Translations under genes and position numbers: made by a program
NCBI GenBank assembly: GCA_938022205.1
Contig: CALIEB010000011.1
Span: 1-64,000 of the forward strand
Direction of reading: 5' to 3'
DNA length: 64,000 nucleotides
DNA from: an uncultured Anaerolineae bacterium
Lineage (GTDB): Bacteria > Chloroflexota > Anaerolineae > Aggregatilineales > Phototrophicaceae
The notes under the pieces: model-generated
Seen by the model: the letters and a program-made list of their open reading frames with translations, nothing else
The model's database searches: none
What the model was told of the DNA's origin: nothing
Part shown: positions 33,027 through 42,160 of the stretch, in pieces
How positions within the stretch are numbered: position 1 is the first letter of the stretch
How the letters are laid out: each line of letters begins with the position of its first letter

Positions 33027-33755
33027 CTAAACCAGCAGCCCCACGCCCATGACGAACATCATGACAATGACAAGGCGCGTAAAGCGTGCTTGGTCGATAA
33101 AGCGTTCCAGCCAATAGCCCAGCACTAGCCCAAGCATGGCGGCAGGCACGCCCACCAGCCCCAACGCCAGCACGTCGGGCGAAAAGTTACCCTTTGCCCC
33201 ATGCGCGAAGGTGATAAACAGGCTATTAAGCAGCGCGAAGGCTTGCAAGTTGGCTTTGAAGGTCTGCGGTTGCCAGCCACGTCCGTTGGCATAAATCACC
33301 GAAGGCGGTCCGAAGATATTGTACGCGCCGCCTAGCAAGCCGGCTACAAAGCCCAAGACCCACGCCCATCGCTCGCTGATTTGGGCGCGCGCCTGACGGC
33401 TCAGCACGTCGTAGTAGGCAGAGTAGAGGGCGTAGCCGATGATGACCACGCCCAGCAGCGCAGTTACCGCGCGTTCGTCGAGGTAATCTACCGCCAGCAC
33501 GCCCAACGGGATGCCCGCCACCGAAGCCAGCCCCAGCCGCCACATGGCACGCAGCTCAAACGCACGCCAATAGTGCCAGAGCATCATCGGGCGCATCGCC
33601 AACGCCACCAACGCAATAAGCGGCGCGGCGTAAGCGGGCGGCAGGTTGGTGAAGTGCAGCAGCGGCATGCCGACAATCGCCAGCCCAAAGCCCGTAACGC
33701 TCTGCGTGAGCGCAGCCAAAAGCACAATGCCGCCGACCATCAAAACCATGCACAC
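33027..33755 (-). CDS. TauE/SafE-family membrane transporter
   Basis: A 242-residue protein with about eight transmembrane helices. The N-terminal helix GIVLLAALTQSVTGFGLAIVGMPLL and the half-repeat GFVAGLLGGAYNIFGPPSVIY are typical of the TauE/SafE family, which exports sulfite, sulfoacetate or other organosulfur anions. The substrate is not certain. It starts three bases after the stop of the YcgQ-like gene and shares its transcript; the first methionine could be M1 or M6. Confidence 0.85.
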   Translation of the reverse strand: MCMVLMVGGIVLLAALTQSVTGFGLAIVGMPLLHFTNLPPAYAAPLIALVALAMRPMMLWHYWRAFELRAMWRLGLASVAGIPLGVLAVDYLDERAVTALLGVVIIGYALYSAYYDVLSRQARAQISERWAWVLGFVAGLLGGAYNIFGPPSVIYANGRGWQPQTFKANLQAFALLNSLFITFAHGAKGNFSPDVLALGLVGVPAAMLGLVLGYWLERFIDQARFTRLVIVMMFVMGVGLLV

Positions 33756-33758
33756 GGC

Positions 33759-34514
33759 CTAACCATAGAGGTATGGCGTTTCCGGCACGTCGACAGGGTC
33801 AACGCTGGTGGGGTGGATAATGGGAATGCTGTGATGTCCGAACATGCCCGCCTGCAGCACGCCACGTATTCTGACCCACGTGCCAGTGGCGAACGCGCTA
33901 GCGTTTTCCAGCGTGACGGGCATGCCAATCGCAAAAGCATCCGCCACACAGCAGCTCATCGTGAAGCGCGCCACCATAAACTGGTTTTCGGGCATATCTG
34001 GCTCACGGTAGACAAAGCCAACCACGTCCACTTCAAGGTTGTTGAAGCTGGCAGGGTTGCCCACGCGGTTGAACTCGCGCAGCCAGTCGAGGATGTTGCG
34101 CTCCAACGGCGGACGGCTGAACGTGGCGGCGTTGCCCACGCCTACCGTGCTGAAGCTCACGCCGCCGTTGACGGCTTCTGCCCCCAGCGGACGTGACGGC
34201 ACGACCACGCCTAAGACAAGCGGCGTAGCAATCAAACCAATCGACCACCAGTTCAAACGCGCGTGGTCGTGGTCATGGTGAGCGTGCGCGTCGTGGTCAT
34301 GCGGGCGCGCCCACTCCCACACGCGCCACACGCCCATCAGCGCGAACAGCACGCTGGCAAGCACCACCAGCCACTGAAAGCGTTGGTTCATGTAGTTGTT
34401 AATCGTGCCTGTGGCGACAAGCACGCCCAGATACACGGCTAGCCCCAGCAGCACGACGGCACTAATGCCCTGTGCGCGGTCAAAGCGAGCGCGTTGGTCA
34501 TGATGCGCTGTCAT
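33759..34514 (-). CDS. YcgQ-like (TIGR03943) membrane protein with His-rich loop
   Basis: About 251 residues from my preferred start at 34514 (MTAHHD); a longer frame to 34610 exists. Helices near the N-terminus and centre flank a very histidine-rich cytoplasmic loop, HDHDAHAHHDHDH, which probably binds metal such as zinc. The C-terminal half is extracytoplasmic (RFTMSCCVADAFAIGMPV), as in YcgQ-type proteins. The family normally works with a DUF318 permease (YcgR) encoded alongside; here a TauE/SafE gene takes that place. Metal transport is inferred, and no Zur-box is visible by eye. Confidence 0.7.
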   Translation of the reverse strand: MTAHHDQRARFDRAQGISAVVLLGLAVYLGVLVATGTINNYMNQRFQWLVVLASVLFALMGVWRVWEWARPHDHDAHAHHDHDHARLNWWSIGLIATPLVLGVVVPSRPLGAEAVNGGVSFSTVGVGNAATFSRPPLERNILDWLREFNRVGNPASFNNLEVDVVGFVYREPDMPENQFMVARFTMSCCVADAFAIGMPVTLENASAFATGTWVRIRGVLQAGMFGHHSIPIIHPTSVDPVDVPETPYLYG

Positions 34515-34661
34515 TTGCCAACTTTCTCTCACAACAAACAGCGGTTGACCATCAGCATAGCGCGTCAGCGTCTCGTTGGCAAGATGCCCCATCCTTGACA
34601 CGTGTGGCAAATCTCGCTACGCTAAGCACCTAACCGCACAGCGAGTTCCCCTATTCCCCTT

Positions 34662-35906
34662 ATGTATCGCCTTCACAAGAAAATTGACCGCAGCAGCACC
34701 AACCCGCTTTTCAACCGCCGCAACAGCAGCGCGCGCTGGTTGTTTCGCCTGCTGCTGTTGCTTGTCATCGTCGCTGTGAGCGGGTTCGCACGCTTGTATT
34801 ATGAACCTTTGCAGCGGCTCTCGTCAGCAATGTTGGGGCAAGTTCCGCCGCCGACCCCTTTCGCCAGCGTGCGCGCCCAACAAGGGCAAGAAGCGTACTT
34901 AGCGGGGGACATCGCCACCGCGCTGCAGTACTACGAGCTGGCGGCGAGCTTGCAGCCCAACAACGTCAACTATCTCTACGAGTATGGCAAGCTGTTGATT
35001 GAGCTAGACCGCACGAGCGAGGCGCGTGCCATCGGCGAGCGGGTCATCCAGCTTGCGCCCAGCGACCCGCGCGGCTACGCGCTGGCGGCTTCAGCGTTGG
35101 TTTGGAGCGAGCCGACGACCGCTATCCCGCTAGCTCTCACCGGTATCGAGCTGGGTGTGCCGTTCGCACCGCTGCATGCCGCGTTGGCGGTGGCTTACAC
35201 CAACATTGGGCGTTACCAAGAGGCACTTCAACGCGGCGACCTGGCCATTCGTATTGACCCGCTGGATGCCAGCGCGCGCCGCAGCTACTCCTACCCGCTG
35301 ATTTTTACCGGGCGTTACAACGAGGCGATTGCGCAGCTTGAGCAGGCGATTGCGATTAACCCGCGCATCGTCGCGCCCTATTTTGAGCTGGCGAGCCTTT
35401 ACCGCCGCATCAACCAAGAGGAAATGGCGGTGGCGATTTACAACCGCGTCTTAGAGATTGCCCCCAACAACGAGCGCGCGTATTTGCGCCTGTGCGAGAC
35501 CTACGCCTCCAAAGGCTTGTTCCGCGAGGGCGAGCCGTTTTGCCAGCGCGCGCTCGACATCAACCCGCTGTATGCCGACGCACATCGCATGCAAGGGCAG
35601 CTGCGCTACAGTCGCCGCAACTACGAGGGCGCGATTGAGTCGTTCAACACCTGCATCGCGCTGGGCAGCAACGCGGTGGAGTGCTACTACTTGCGCGGGC
35701 TGGCGCACTACTTTCTTGGGCAATGCGACGACGCATGGCGCGTGTTGAACGAATCGATTCGCTACACCAACCAAGAGCCAATCCTCAACGCCATCAAAAT
35801 TGGCTTAACGAACGTCACCGTGAACTGCGCGGGCTATCGCGGGCAGCCGCTGCCTACGCCGATTCCGCCCACGCCGATCCCGCCCACGCCGATTGGGGGC
35901 TTGTGA
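34662..35906 (+). CDS. Membrane-anchored TPR protein, paralogue 1 of 3
   Basis: A 414-residue protein. A basic N-terminus (HKKIDRSSTNPLFNRRN) and one helix (FRLLLLLVIVAVSGFARLYY) anchor it, so the rest is probably extracytoplasmic. After a short linker about eight to nine tetratricopeptide repeats follow, from AYLAGDIATALQYYELAASLQP to the C-terminus, ending in a PTPIPPTP tail. TPR arrays bind proteins; no partner is indicated. Its stop overlaps the start of paralogue 2 (TGATG). Confidence 0.8.
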   Translation: MYRLHKKIDRSSTNPLFNRRNSSARWLFRLLLLLVIVAVSGFARLYYEPLQRLSSAMLGQVPPPTPFASVRAQQGQEAYLAGDIATALQYYELAASLQPNNVNYLYEYGKLLIELDRTSEARAIGERVIQLAPSDPRGYALAASALVWSEPTTAIPLALTGIELGVPFAPLHAALAVAYTNIGRYQEALQRGDLAIRIDPLDASARRSYSYPLIFTGRYNEAIAQLEQAIAINPRIVAPYFELASLYRRINQEEMAVAIYNRVLEIAPNNERAYLRLCETYASKGLFREGEPFCQRALDINPLYADAHRMQGQLRYSRRNYEGAIESFNTCIALGSNAVECYYLRGLAHYFLGQCDDAWRVLNESIRYTNQEPILNAIKIGLTNVTVNCAGYRGQPLPTPIPPTPIPPTPIGGL

Positions 35907-37147
35907 TGCAAATCCGCCGCGACTACACCCAGCCGTTCTTCCGCGAGAAGAAACGCCCCTCGCCGCTGCGCTATTTGCTGCTTGTGCTGCTGCTGCTCGT
36001 CGGAGCGGCGTGGTGGGCAAGCACCCAGCCACTTTGGCTGGAAAGCACGGTGCAAACGCTGTTCTTTGCGCCACCCACGCCCACGCCGCTGCCGCGCCAG
36101 CTCATGGCATGGGCGGACGAAGCCTTTGCGGCGGGCGATTTGCCGCGCGCGCTCGCGCTCTATGAGGCGGCACTCGCCCAGCGTCCCAACAACCCTGACT
36201 ATCTCTACGCCTACGGGCAAGCCCTCATCGAGAATAATCGCCCCGAAGAGGCGTTGAACGTGGCACAGCGCATCGCCGAAAACAGCACGCAGGACGTGCG
36301 TGCCTACGCCTTGCGCGCCCGCGCCATGGTCTTCATGGGGCAGTCCGCTTCGGCGATCCCCGTCGCGCTGACCGGTCTAGACATCAACCCGACCTTTGGC
36401 GCGCTCTACGAAACGCTGACCCGCGCCTACGTGGCGCAGTCGCGCTGGCGTGACGCGCTCAACGCGGGCAAGCGCGCCGTTGAGCTTGCGCCGCAGGACG
36501 CGCGCGCCTTTTGGGCATACGCCAACGCGCTCGCGTCGGTGGCGGCTTATGAAGAAGCCATCAGCTACTACGAGCAGGCGATTGAGCTTGCGCCGACGTT
36601 TATGCCGCCCTATTTTGAGCTGGCGTTCTTGCTGCTCTCGCTCGACCGCAACCAAGAGGCGATTGACCTTTACGACCGCATCTTGGGCATGCAGCCGCGC
36701 AACGCTCGCGCCCTGCTACGCCAGTGCGATGCCTACCGCAAGGTCGGCGAGTTCGAGCGCGCCATCGGCTTGTGTCAAGATGCCGCTGAAGCCGACGTGA
36801 CGTTCGTTCCCGCGCAGTATCGGCTAGGTATTTTGCGCTACAGCCGCCGCGAGTTTGACCTTGCTGAGCCGGCCTTCGTGCGCTGCCTCGAAGCCGCGCC
36901 GGATAACTTAGAGTGCCGCTATTACTTGGGGTTGACGCGCTATTACTTAGGCGATTGCCAAAGTAGCTGGACGTTGCTCAAAGAGAGCGAGCGCATCGCT
37001 ATCGCGCGTGAGAACACCGCCGACGCGCTCAACATCATTCAAACGGGCTTGCTTGCCATCAGCAACGACGCGCGCTGTCCGGCCTACGCCGGGCGAGTGC
37101 GTCCCACCGTCGAAACCACCCCCGAAGCCGAAAGCGACACACCATGA
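35906..37147 (+). CDS. Membrane-anchored TPR protein, paralogue 2 of 3
   Basis: A 413-residue paralogue of the preceding protein with the same plan: basic N-terminus, one helix (LRYLLLVLLLLVGAAWWAS), then TPR units. Several blocks match paralogue 1 closely, for example ALYEAALAQRPNNPDYLYAYG against LQYYELAASLQPNNVNYLYE, and YYLGLTRYYLGDCQSSW against YYLRGLAHYFLGQCDDAW. The start ATG overlaps the upstream stop by one base, and the end overlaps the next start by four bases, so all three are made from one mRNA. Confidence 0.8.
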   Translation: MQIRRDYTQPFFREKKRPSPLRYLLLVLLLLVGAAWWASTQPLWLESTVQTLFFAPPTPTPLPRQLMAWADEAFAAGDLPRALALYEAALAQRPNNPDYLYAYGQALIENNRPEEALNVAQRIAENSTQDVRAYALRARAMVFMGQSASAIPVALTGLDINPTFGALYETLTRAYVAQSRWRDALNAGKRAVELAPQDARAFWAYANALASVAAYEEAISYYEQAIELAPTFMPPYFELAFLLLSLDRNQEAIDLYDRILGMQPRNARALLRQCDAYRKVGEFERAIGLCQDAAEADVTFVPAQYRLGILRYSRREFDLAEPAFVRCLEAAPDNLECRYYLGLTRYYLGDCQSSWTLLKESERIAIARENTADALNIIQTGLLAISNDARCPAYAGRVRPTVETTPEAESDTP

Positions 37148-38415
37148 GGCTAAAACCGCGCCGCATTCGCACCCGCCGCAGCGTCATCCCTTGGCGGCGA
37201 CTGTTGGGGCTGCTGCTGCTCGTGGGCTTGATTGGCGCGGGCGTGTGGGTTTACGAGAACCGTACCCAGTTTCAAAGCGTGGTCTTGCGCGTTGCCGAAC
37301 GTCTGCAGCGCGACCTTGAGGCACAGGCGGCTACGCTTGCCGCACCGCCGCCCACGCCCACCCGCGACCCCACGCGCTTCTTGGTCGAGGGCGACAACTT
37401 TTGGGCATTAGGGTCAGCGGGCGAAGCCGTGCAGAGCTACCTGCAAGTGCTGCCCTCGCTGCCTAATGATGTCAAGGTGCATTATCGCGTCACGCTAGGG
37501 CTACTGAGCTTGGGCAATGCCCGCGAGGCGTTGCCTTACGCCGAAAAAACCGTGACCGCCAACCCCTACGCCAGCGAAGCGTGGACAATTCGCGCTTGGG
37601 CATTGACGGACAATCGCCAGACAGGGCAAGCCATCGCCAGTGCCATGCGCGCGCGTGAACTCAACCCCAACAACCTGCAAGCCGACGTACAGCTCGCGCG
37701 GGCTTACTTCGCGCAGGGGCAAACCAACCGCGCCCGCAGCCTCATCGACAGCGTGCTGGGCAAAGACCCTAACCTTGCCGAAGCCTATTGGGTACGCGGG
37801 CAAATTCGTGAGGAAGGCTTATTTGAGTTCACCGGCGCGTTGGAGGACTATCGCCTCGCTTACGACATCGCCCGCGAGGAGAGGCCGGTGTTGGCGGGCT
37901 TAATCGCCATTGACATTGCTCAGATGGAAATCCGCAATCAGGACTATGCCGCCGCCATTCGCACGCTCGACAGCGTGCTGCGCGTCAACCCGGAAAATAC
38001 GCTGGCGTTGTACTGGATTGGGCTGACGTATTTTTCCTATCAAGGCGACCCTAACCAAGCCGCCAGCTACTTGCAGCGGTGCGTCGATGTCAACCCTAAC
38101 AGCTACGATTGCTTCTATTTGCTCGGGCGCGCGCAGTTCGCCCTCAACGATTACACGCAAGCCGCCAACTCGTTCCAGCGGGCGATTGACTTAGGCACGC
38201 CGTTCGCGCGGCACTATTGGTGGGCAGCAAACGCACAGTTTGCGCTGGGCGACTGTGCGCGGGCGGGGGGGTTCTTGCGCGAGGGCGTGCTGCGCTTAGA
38301 AGGCGCGCCGCAAGACCTTTACGACGCTTACGAGTACTTGGTAAACATCTGCCAGCTCAACATCGTCGTGCGGCGCGCGCCTGTGGTAACCAACGAAAAC
38401 GCTGCGGGCAATTAA
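37144..38415 (+). CDS. Membrane-anchored TPR protein, paralogue 3 of 3
   Basis: A 423-residue third paralogue: basic N-terminus, a helix (LLGLLLLVGLIGAGVWVYE), a PPPTPTRDPTR linker, then TPR units including the shared phrase CFYLLGRAQFALNDYTQAANSF. The C-terminal part has diverged more than in the other two. ATGA overlap (37144-37147) couples it to paralogue 2. The tandem set probably arose by duplication and may form a hetero-oligomer on the outer face. Confidence 0.8.
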   Translation: MRLKPRRIRTRRSVIPWRRLLGLLLLVGLIGAGVWVYENRTQFQSVVLRVAERLQRDLEAQAATLAAPPPTPTRDPTRFLVEGDNFWALGSAGEAVQSYLQVLPSLPNDVKVHYRVTLGLLSLGNAREALPYAEKTVTANPYASEAWTIRAWALTDNRQTGQAIASAMRARELNPNNLQADVQLARAYFAQGQTNRARSLIDSVLGKDPNLAEAYWVRGQIREEGLFEFTGALEDYRLAYDIAREERPVLAGLIAIDIAQMEIRNQDYAAAIRTLDSVLRVNPENTLALYWIGLTYFSYQGDPNQAASYLQRCVDVNPNSYDCFYLLGRAQFALNDYTQAANSFQRAIDLGTPFARHYWWAANAQFALGDCARAGGFLREGVLRLEGAPQDLYDAYEYLVNICQLNIVVRRAPVVTNENAAGN

Positions 38416-38472
38416 CGTCATTCTGATAGTACAGCGCGTATGATAAGGCATGCCAACCAAGAAAGAGCCGCC

Positions 38473-39075
38473 ATGCCCCCCTTACGCTTGCTGATTGTTG
38501 CCGACGATTTGCTCGTGCGCAGCGGGCTTGCCAGCCTGCTTCACGCGCTGGCTGATTTGCGCGTGGTCGGCGTGACGACCACCGCCACCGCCGCCCAAGA
38601 CCTGCCCATCTTTCAACCCGACCTGCTGCTGTGGGTCTACCGCAGCGGCGACACGCCCGAGAGCGCACTGCCCATCGTCGTGCTGGTGGCAGACGACCGC
38701 GACGCGGCACGCGCACTGCCGCTGCTGCAAGCCGCCCCACGCTTCGGGCTGCTGCTGCGTGACACCGCTACCGACGTGCTGCGAACCACGCTGCACGCTG
38801 TCGCCAGCGGGTTGACCGTCGTTGCGCCCGCGTTGGCACGCTTGCTGTTGCCCGCCAGCACATCTGCCAGCGAAGACGTGCAGCTCACGCCCCGCGAGCT
38901 TGACGTGCTGCACGGGCTAGCGCAAGGTTTGACGAACAAAGCTATCGCCCACAAGCTCGGCATTACCGACCACACCGTCAAGTTTCACGTCAACGCCATC
39001 ATGACCAAACTCAACGCCCAATCGCGCACGGATGCCGTCGTGCGTGCCACCCGCGCCGGCTTGGTGGCACTCTGA
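38473..39075 (+). CDS. LuxR-type regulator with degenerate receiver
   Basis: A 200-residue DNA-binding protein of NarL/FixJ type. The C-terminal HTH is canonical: LTPRELDVLHGLAQGLTNKAIAHKLGITDHTVKFHVNAIM. The N-terminal receiver-like part keeps IVADD but has PDLLLWVYRSGDT where PDLLLLDL is expected, so the phosphoacceptor aspartate is missing. It may respond to another input or act constitutively. I start at 38473 (MPPLRL); an ATG 11 codons earlier is possible. It follows the TPR operon by about 60 bases. Confidence 0.82.
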   Translation: MPPLRLLIVADDLLVRSGLASLLHALADLRVVGVTTTATAAQDLPIFQPDLLLWVYRSGDTPESALPIVVLVADDRDAARALPLLQAAPRFGLLLRDTATDVLRTTLHAVASGLTVVAPALARLLLPASTSASEDVQLTPRELDVLHGLAQGLTNKAIAHKLGITDHTVKFHVNAIMTKLNAQSRTDAVVRATRAGLVAL

Positions 39076-39105
39076 GCTTCACCATGCCAAGCCACAACGT
39101 CCTCG

Positions 39106-39114
39106 TGCTACAAT
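39106..39114 (+). promoter_or_regulatory. Extended -10 element before the SGNH hydrolase gene
   Basis: TGCTACAAT at 39106-39114 is an extended -10, 34 bases before the ATG at 39148. Confidence 0.55.
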
Positions 39115-39147
39115 ACCCTAACACCAAGCACAACACGAGAGGACGCG

Positions 39148-40236
39148 ATGCGTAACCGTGGTTTTTGGCTGCTTGTGCTGCTATGGCTGGCTTTCGGCGC
39201 GGCGGCACAGCAAGCCGAAGTGTTAGACACAGGCGCGAGCTTGCGGCTGCGCGCCGAACCGAACACCGCCGCCGCAATACTAGCACTGCTGCCGCCGCGC
39301 ACCCCTTTAACGCTGCTCTCACGCAGCGCGGGCAACACGTGGTACGAGGTTGAAACCGCCGACGGACAGCGTGGTTGGGTCAAGGCGGAGTTCGTGCGCG
39401 TCAGCTCGCTCGAAGACGTGGCGACACAGACCATCGCCCTGCCGCTCGACCCCGCACCGTTTGTCAGCGGCATCACCAGCCGCGTGCGCAGCATCTACAG
39501 CTACGGGCAAACGCTCGGCAACCGCGACCGCGTCTTCAGCAAGATTGGCGACAGCATCACGTTCGCCCCGTTTAACTTGCGCATGGTCGGCGAAGGCAGC
39601 TACACGCTGAGCGAATACGCCTACTTGCAGCCGATGATTGCCCACTTCTCCAGCGTGTTCGCCCGCACACACAACGCCTTTGCCAACGAGTCCCTAGCAG
39701 CGCAGGTAGGCTGGAGCAGCACGGCACTGCTGCGCGCCAGCTTCGCCGACAAAGCGTTATGCCTGCCCGATGAAACGCCGCTAGCGTGCGAGTACCGCCT
39801 TGTCAAGCCCGCCTTCGCGCTCATCATGATAGGCACAAACGACGCGGGTTTTCTGGACGAGGCGACCTATCGCAACAACTTGCGCGCCATCGTCCAGCGC
39901 AGCGTTGACACGGGCGTTGTCCCCATCCTCAGCACGCTGCCCGCCCGCCGTGACCAAGAGGCGGCACAAGCGCAAGCCTTGCGCTTCAACACCATCATCC
40001 GCCAGACCGCCCGCGCCCTGCGTGTGCCGCTGATTGACCTGTACGCGGCGTTGGAAACTCTGCCCGACGCGGGTTTGTCGCCCGACGGCGTGCATCTCAG
40101 CCTGCCACCGCGCGGCTACGCTGACTGCGCCGTGTTCACCGCCGAAAACTTAAGCTATGGCTATACCGTGCGCAACTTGCTACAATTGCACGCGCTCGAT
40201 GCCGTGTGGCGCGCCGCAGCGCAACGTGGTGGTTAA
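39148..40236 (+). CDS. Secreted SH3-SGNH hydrolase
   Basis: A 362-residue exported protein. Residues 1-20 are a signal peptide (ending AAAQQ). An SH3 module covers about 20-85 (SLRLRAEPNTAA to RGWVKAEF). The SGNH/GDSL hydrolase domain follows with block I KIGDSITF (S136), block III MIGTNDAG and block V DGVHLS (D313, H316). Such enzymes are esterases acting on lipids or on acetylated glycans; wall-associated deacetylation is a reasonable guess from the SH3 module but is not shown. A methyltransferase gene follows 14 bases later. Confidence 0.85.
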   Translation: MRNRGFWLLVLLWLAFGAAAQQAEVLDTGASLRLRAEPNTAAAILALLPPRTPLTLLSRSAGNTWYEVETADGQRGWVKAEFVRVSSLEDVATQTIALPLDPAPFVSGITSRVRSIYSYGQTLGNRDRVFSKIGDSITFAPFNLRMVGEGSYTLSEYAYLQPMIAHFSSVFARTHNAFANESLAAQVGWSSTALLRASFADKALCLPDETPLACEYRLVKPAFALIMIGTNDAGFLDEATYRNNLRAIVQRSVDTGVVPILSTLPARRDQEAAQAQALRFNTIIRQTARALRVPLIDLYAALETLPDAGLSPDGVHLSLPPRGYADCAVFTAENLSYGYTVRNLLQLHALDAVWRAAAQRGG

Positions 40237-40250
40237 CTCAGGAGAGAACG

Positions 40251-41090
40251 ATGGTTCGTGTAACCTATGCCCCCGATGGGCGCGCCTTGCTCAATATTGG
40301 CTGTGGGACGCGCTTCCACCCCGATTGGACAAACCTTGACCATTACCCCTACGCCCCGTCCATTCTTCAGCATGACTTGAACAAGCCGTTGCCGTTTGCG
40401 GATGGCACATTTGACGTGGTCTATCACTCGCACGTGCTGGAACACTTCTCACGGGCGGGCGGGCGCGCCCTGCTGCAAGAGTGCGCGCGCGTGCTAAAGC
40501 GCGGCGGCACGCTGCGCGTCGTTGTGCCTGACCTTGCGTTTAGCGCGCGTCTTTACTTGCAGGCACTGGCTGATGTGCAAGCTGACCCCAATCCTGTTAA
40601 CGAAGAACATTACGAATGGGCAGTGCTGTACCTGATTGACCAGATGACACGCACGCGCTCTGGTGGAGAGATGGCAACCTTCATGAGCCGCCAGACCTTG
40701 CACGACTTGGCGTTTGTCATCGAACAAGGCGGCGGCAACACGCTGCGCGACCTGCGTGCCGAGCGCACGCCACAACAGCCGCCCACCCCTAAACCTGCGC
40801 TACCCGTGCGCGCGTGGCGGTGGCTAGCGTATCAACGCACGAAGTTGCTACGGCGTTTGCTGCCATTGTGGGAAGTGGCGGCGTTTCGCCAGCGCGGCGA
40901 AGTCCATCAATGGATGTACGACGCGCACGCGCTGCGCCAACTCTTGCTTGCCTGCGGCTTCACGCAAATCGTCGAGCTTGACGAGCGCAGCAGCACCATC
41001 GACGGCTGGGGCAGCTTTTACCTCGACGTAGACCCCGACGGCAGCGTCCACAAACCCCGCTCGCTGGTGATGGAAGCGCGCAAGCCCTAG
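40251..41090 (+). CDS. SAM-dependent methyltransferase (class I)
   Basis: A 279-residue enzyme. CAGGAGAG upstream fixes the ATG at 40251. Motif I is ALLNIGCGTRFHPDW, followed by NLDHYPYAPSILQHDLNKPLPF and FDVVYHSHVLEHF, a typical Methyltransf_11 arrangement. Members in similar contexts methylate glycans or lipids, but the acceptor is unknown. The C-terminal third contains a basic amphipathic stretch. It is followed by about 105 bases with a promoter-like element before the next cluster. Confidence 0.85.
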   Translation: MVRVTYAPDGRALLNIGCGTRFHPDWTNLDHYPYAPSILQHDLNKPLPFADGTFDVVYHSHVLEHFSRAGGRALLQECARVLKRGGTLRVVVPDLAFSARLYLQALADVQADPNPVNEEHYEWAVLYLIDQMTRTRSGGEMATFMSRQTLHDLAFVIEQGGGNTLRDLRAERTPQQPPTPKPALPVRAWRWLAYQRTKLLRRLLPLWEVAAFRQRGEVHQWMYDAHALRQLLLACGFTQIVELDERSSTIDGWGSFYLDVDPDGSVHKPRSLVMEARKP

Positions 41091-41139
41091 ATTGTTGCGC
41101 ATATCTAACTGCGAAATGTTAGCAGCAATGCCGTCCCTG

Positions 41140-41148
41140 TGTTATACT
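41140..41148 (+). promoter_or_regulatory. Extended -10 element before the 41-50 kb membrane cluster
   Basis: TGTTATACT at 41140-41148 is a near-consensus extended -10, 48 bases ahead of the first gene of the tightly packed cluster. It is the only plausible promoter I see ahead of that operon. Confidence 0.5.
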
Positions 41149-41195
41149 GTGAAGCAAGTATTGGTCACAGGATACACACAGGCGGCAAAAGCAGC

Positions 41196-41435
41196 ATGAA
41201 CGATGACCCACACGTCAGCACGCAACGGCATGCAGCACTCTGGCACACTTTGCTCGACGTGGTGCAGCCGCTTGCCCCACTGCTAGGGCAGCTTTTGCAC
41301 GTCGCACAGCCGTTGGCGCGGCTGCTGCATCAGGGCGAACGCCTAGCGACGCTGGCGGACACGCTGGAAGCGGCGGATGGCATTGCCACACTGCGCCGAC
41401 AGCTCACACAACAAGGGGGCGCGCATGACGAATAG
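41196..41435 (+). CDS. Small cluster protein, 79 residues, unrecognised
   Basis: A 79-residue, helix-prone protein with a heptad-like series of leucines (LLDVVQPLAPLLGQLLHVAQPLARLL). It has no signal peptide and no convincing transmembrane helix. It is the first gene of the membrane cluster; its end overlaps the start of the next gene by 11 bases, which supports its being translated. The ribosome binding site is poor. Function unknown. Confidence 0.55.
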   Translation: MNDDPHVSTQRHAALWHTLLDVVQPLAPLLGQLLHVAQPLARLLHQGERLATLADTLEAADGIATLRRQLTQQGGAHDE

Positions 41436-42156
41436 CACGATGCAAATCGTGGCGGTGTTATTTCTGTTGGTCGTGTTCATGGCGAACGCGCTGGTACGAC
41501 GGCGCGCGCAAGCGGCACAGCGTCCGCTGCCGGCGTTAGACGCGCTGCCAACGCTCGCCAGCCAGAGCATCGAAGGCTACCAACCGCTGCACGTGGCGGT
41601 TAGCCAGGTTGCGTTGGGCAACCGCGAGACGGTGCTGGCGTTGGTGGGTGCGGAGTTCATCTACGAAAGCGCGCGGATGGTCGCGCTGGGCGACGCGCCG
41701 ATGTTAGTGAGTGTGAGCGACCCGACGATACTCCCGCTAGCACGCGACGCGCTGCGGCGCGGCTATCGACGGCACAAGCAGCGCACGTTTCTGAGCGTGC
41801 GTTGGTATCCTACGGCGTTGGGGCTAGCCGCAGCGGTCAGTGCTTTACAGCGCGACGATCGCGTGACTGGCAGCGTGTTCTTTGGCGAGTATGGCGCGGA
41901 GCTTGCGCTGCCGCTTGCCGCTGCCGCACGCCATCGCCAGCCGACGATTGCCGCCAGCGCGCGCCTTGAAGGGCAGGCGGTGGCGTTCGCGCTCGCCGAC
42001 GGCTGCTTGCTCGGTGAGGAGCTGTTTGCGGCGGCGGGCTACCTTAGCCAAGACAGCGGGCAAATTAACCGCACGACCACGATTGACGTGCTGCGCTGGT
42101 TGGTGATTGTCGGTGTGGTGGTTTGGTTCATCGCCGCGCGCATTACAGGAGCGTGA
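41425..42156 (+). CDS. DUF6754-like membrane protein
   Basis: A 243-residue protein with a transmembrane helix at each end (about 6-22 and 222-240). The middle is soluble: VSQVALGNRETVLALVGAEFIYES, LVSVSDPTILPLARDALRRGY, RWYPTALGLAAAVSALQRDDRVTGSVFFGEYGAELAL, and a C-terminal YLSQDSGQINRTT. This matches my memory of the DUF6754 family of unknown function. The start at 41425 overlaps the previous gene by 11 bases. Likely part of the same envelope complex as its neighbours. Confidence 0.6.
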   Translation: MTNSTMQIVAVLFLLVVFMANALVRRRAQAAQRPLPALDALPTLASQSIEGYQPLHVAVSQVALGNRETVLALVGAEFIYESARMVALGDAPMLVSVSDPTILPLARDALRRGYRRHKQRTFLSVRWYPTALGLAAAVSALQRDDRVTGSVFFGEYGAELALPLAAAARHRQPTIAASARLEGQAVAFALADGCLLGEELFAAAGYLSQDSGQINRTTTIDVLRWLVIVGVVVWFIAARITGA

Positions 42157-42160
42157 CGAC

